A stretch of DNA of 5,710 nt from assembly GCA_014804225.1 (NCBI GenBank), contig JAAVAF010000077.1, forward strand, positions 1 to 5,710, read 5' to 3'. This DNA comes from Lachnospiraceae bacterium. GTDB taxonomy: Bacteria; Bacillota; Clostridia; Lachnospirales; Lachnospiraceae. Every line of letters starts with the position of its first letter. The first letter of the stretch is position 1. This document shows, piece after piece, positions 4,599 through 5,710 of the stretch. Under the pieces are notes generated by a model. That model was given only the letters and a program-made list of their open reading frames with translations. It had not been told where the DNA came from and searched no databases. The translations under genes were made by a program, and so were the position numbers.

Positions 4599-5710
4599 AT
4601 GGATGGTATGTTATCTCAAGACGAAATAAATGCGTTGTTAAATGGCGTAGACCTGGCGGCGGACAGTGGAAGCGGCGGAGATGGAGATGCGTCGACAGCG
4701 ACAGCGACAGGGGGAAGCGACCTCCTTTCCGAGGTGGAGAAGGATGCGATCGGAGAGGTTGCCAATATCAGTATGGGCACCTCGGCGACTACCCTTTATT
4801 CACTCGTAAATAAAAAGGTAAATATCACGACACCTATTGTTCAGATGACAAAATGGGAAGAAGTAATCAGCGAATACGAAAAGCCCTGTGTATTTATTCA
4901 GATTAAATATACGGTCGGTCTGAACGGTACAAACATATTGGTGCTGAAAGAACATGATGTTAAGGTTATTACGGACTTGATGATGGGCGGCGATGGTACA
5001 AACGTTGACGTAGAACTGACAGATTTGCATCTGAGTGCAATCTCAGAGGCGATGAATCAGATGATGGGTTCTTCTTCGACATCACTTTCCTCAATGCTTG
5101 GAAAGACAATTGATATCAGTCCGCCAGAGGCAAGTCTTGTTGATTTACAAACAAAGGAACCGCATGAACTTTCACCATTCCTTGAGGATAACTTTGTAAA
5201 AGTTTCGTTCAGAATGCAGATTGAGGAATTGGTAGACTCTACATTGATGCAGCTTTATCCTTTGGATTTTGCAAAGGAGGTTTCAGATACTTTCATGCAG
5301 CAGATGATGGGGGCAGCCGCAGAAGAAGCGGCAGCATCAGCGCCGGCACCGGCACCGGCGGCAACACCAGCACCGGCGGCACCAGCACCGGATATGAGTA
5401 TGCAGCAGCCACAGATGCAGCCTCAAATGGGAATGCCACAGATGCAGCCTCAAATGGGAATGCCGATGATGCAGCCTCAAATGGGAATGCCGATGATGGG
5501 ATACGGAATGCCAAATGTAAGTATTCAGCCGGCACAGTTCCAAAACTTTGCAACAGGGCAGCCTGATATGGTAAGCGCAGAGAGTATTGAACTGATCAAA
5601 GATGTACCATTGGAGGTTACGGTAGAGCTTGGTCGTACCAATAAATCTATTTCTGATATTTTGGAGTTTGCACCCGGTACCATTATCGAACTTGATAAGA
5701 TTGCGGGTGA
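4599..5710 (+). CDS. fliY: Flagellar motor switch phosphatase FliY (FliN-type C-terminus; 3' end outside window)
   Basis: The frame is open from the ATG at 4599 to the right edge (370 codons plus 2 bases). GGAGGAGGA (4582-4590) is 8 bases upstream. MLSQDEINALLNG (4-16) is a CheY-P-docking peptide like that of FliM. After a Gly/Ser/Thr-rich linker (about 22-40) comes a CheC-like domain (about 42-235) with two full phosphatase centres of the form (D/S)xxxExxN-x22-P. The first is Asp49, Glu53, Asn56 and Pro79. The second is Ser146, Glu150, Asn153 and Pro176. CheY-P hydrolysis is therefore expected. Residues 239-264 are almost pure Ala/Pro with a few Glu, and 266-305 are Met/Gln/Pro/Gly repeats. 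The C-terminal SpoA/FliN domain starts near residue 325 (SAESIELIKDVPLEVTVELGRT) and is cut at EFAPGTIIELDKIAG, so about 35-40 residues are missing. FliY takes the place of FliN in the C-ring of many Firmicutes. Some annotations call such genes fliN. Confidence 0.95.
   Translation, partial: MDGMLSQDEINALLNGVDLAADSGSGGDGDASTATATGGSDLLSEVEKDAIGEVANISMGTSATTLYSLVNKKVNITTPIVQMTKWEEVISEYEKPCVFIQIKYTVGLNGTNILVLKEHDVKVITDLMMGGDGTNVDVELTDLHLSAISEAMNQMMGSSSTSLSSMLGKTIDISPPEASLVDLQTKEPHELSPFLEDNFVKVSFRMQIEELVDSTLMQLYPLDFAKEVSDTFMQQMMGAAAEEAAASAPAPAPAATPAPAAPAPDMSMQQPQMQPQMGMPQMQPQMGMPMMQPQMGMPMMGYGMPNVSIQPAQFQNFATGQPDMVSAESIELIKDVPLEVTVELGRTNKSISDILEFAPGTIIELDKIAG
5415..5495 (+). repeat. Three tandem 27-base repeats inside fliY (MQPQMGMPx units)
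   Basis: Three in-frame 27-base units (5415-5441, 5442-5468, 5469-5495) all begin with ATGCAGCCTCAAATGGGAAT. Units 2 and 3 are identical; unit 1 differs only in its last two codons (CCA CAG instead of CCG ATG). Degenerate copies flank them: ATG CAG CAG CCA CAG at 5400-5414 and ATG GGA TAC GGA ATG CCA at 5496-5513. The repeats encode a flexible Met/Gln/Pro linker between the CheC-like and SpoA domains. Identity at the DNA level, including synonymous positions, suggests recent duplication, so copy number may vary between strains without breaking the frame. Confidence 0.92.

Noticed and set aside
5293..5553. Minus-strand open frames across the FliY linker region
   Set aside because: They are the reverse reading of the GC-rich Ala/Pro and Met/Gln/Pro repeats, are low in complexity, and lie opposite a clearly coding frame.
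1..5710. A CRISPR array, mobile element, RNA gene or undescribed system
   Set aside because: Almost all of the window is accounted for by seven known flagellar genes in a common order; no spaced direct repeats, transposase, tRNA/rRNA or foreign-looking gene was seen.

Overview
The window is an ordinary-looking stretch of a flagellar (fla/che-type) operon. All genes lie on the + strand in the order flgE (3' part) - flbD/swrD - motA - motB - fliL - fliM - fliY (5' part). The gene order, the FliY-type switch protein (CheC-like core joined to a C-terminal SpoA domain), strong Gram-positive Shine-Dalgarno sequences, GTG starts and moderate AT-richness point to a motile Firmicute. I think it is a member of Clostridia, most probably Lachnospiraceae (Roseburia/Butyrivibrio-like), but the family is an inference from gene order and protein style, not a database match.

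Layout. Bases 1-744 encode the C-terminal 247 residues of the hook protein FlgE, cut by the left edge. The 135-base gap after it (745-879) holds a perfect AT-rich inverted repeat (744-773) and then a strong intrinsic-terminator-like hairpin (819-849), just ahead of flbD (880-1089, GTG start). A 209-base AT-rich, purine-rich gap (1090-1298) with two candidate sigma-A-type promoters leads to motA (1299-2093, GTG start). The motA stop overlaps the motB start by one base (motB 2093-3010). fliL (3033-3551), fliM (3614-4594) and fliY (4599 to beyond the right edge) follow with short gaps and good ribosome-binding sites.

How the genes work together. FlgE builds the hook. MotA and MotB form the proton-driven stator that pushes on the rotor. 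FlbD/SwrD and FliL are small proteins linked to stator power and stability. FliM and FliY are C-ring switch proteins that receive CheY-P: both carry an N-terminal CheY-P-docking peptide, and FliY also keeps two intact CheC-type phosphatase centres, so it should both sense CheY-P and destroy it.

I found no undescribed biological system. The points most worth a second look are the palindrome and terminator inside the operon between flgE and flbD, the possible internal promoter before motA, and a Met/Gln/Pro tandem-repeat linker in FliY. The longest possible reading frames for flbD and motA start too far upstream; the starts given here are chosen from ribosome-binding sites and family N-termini.
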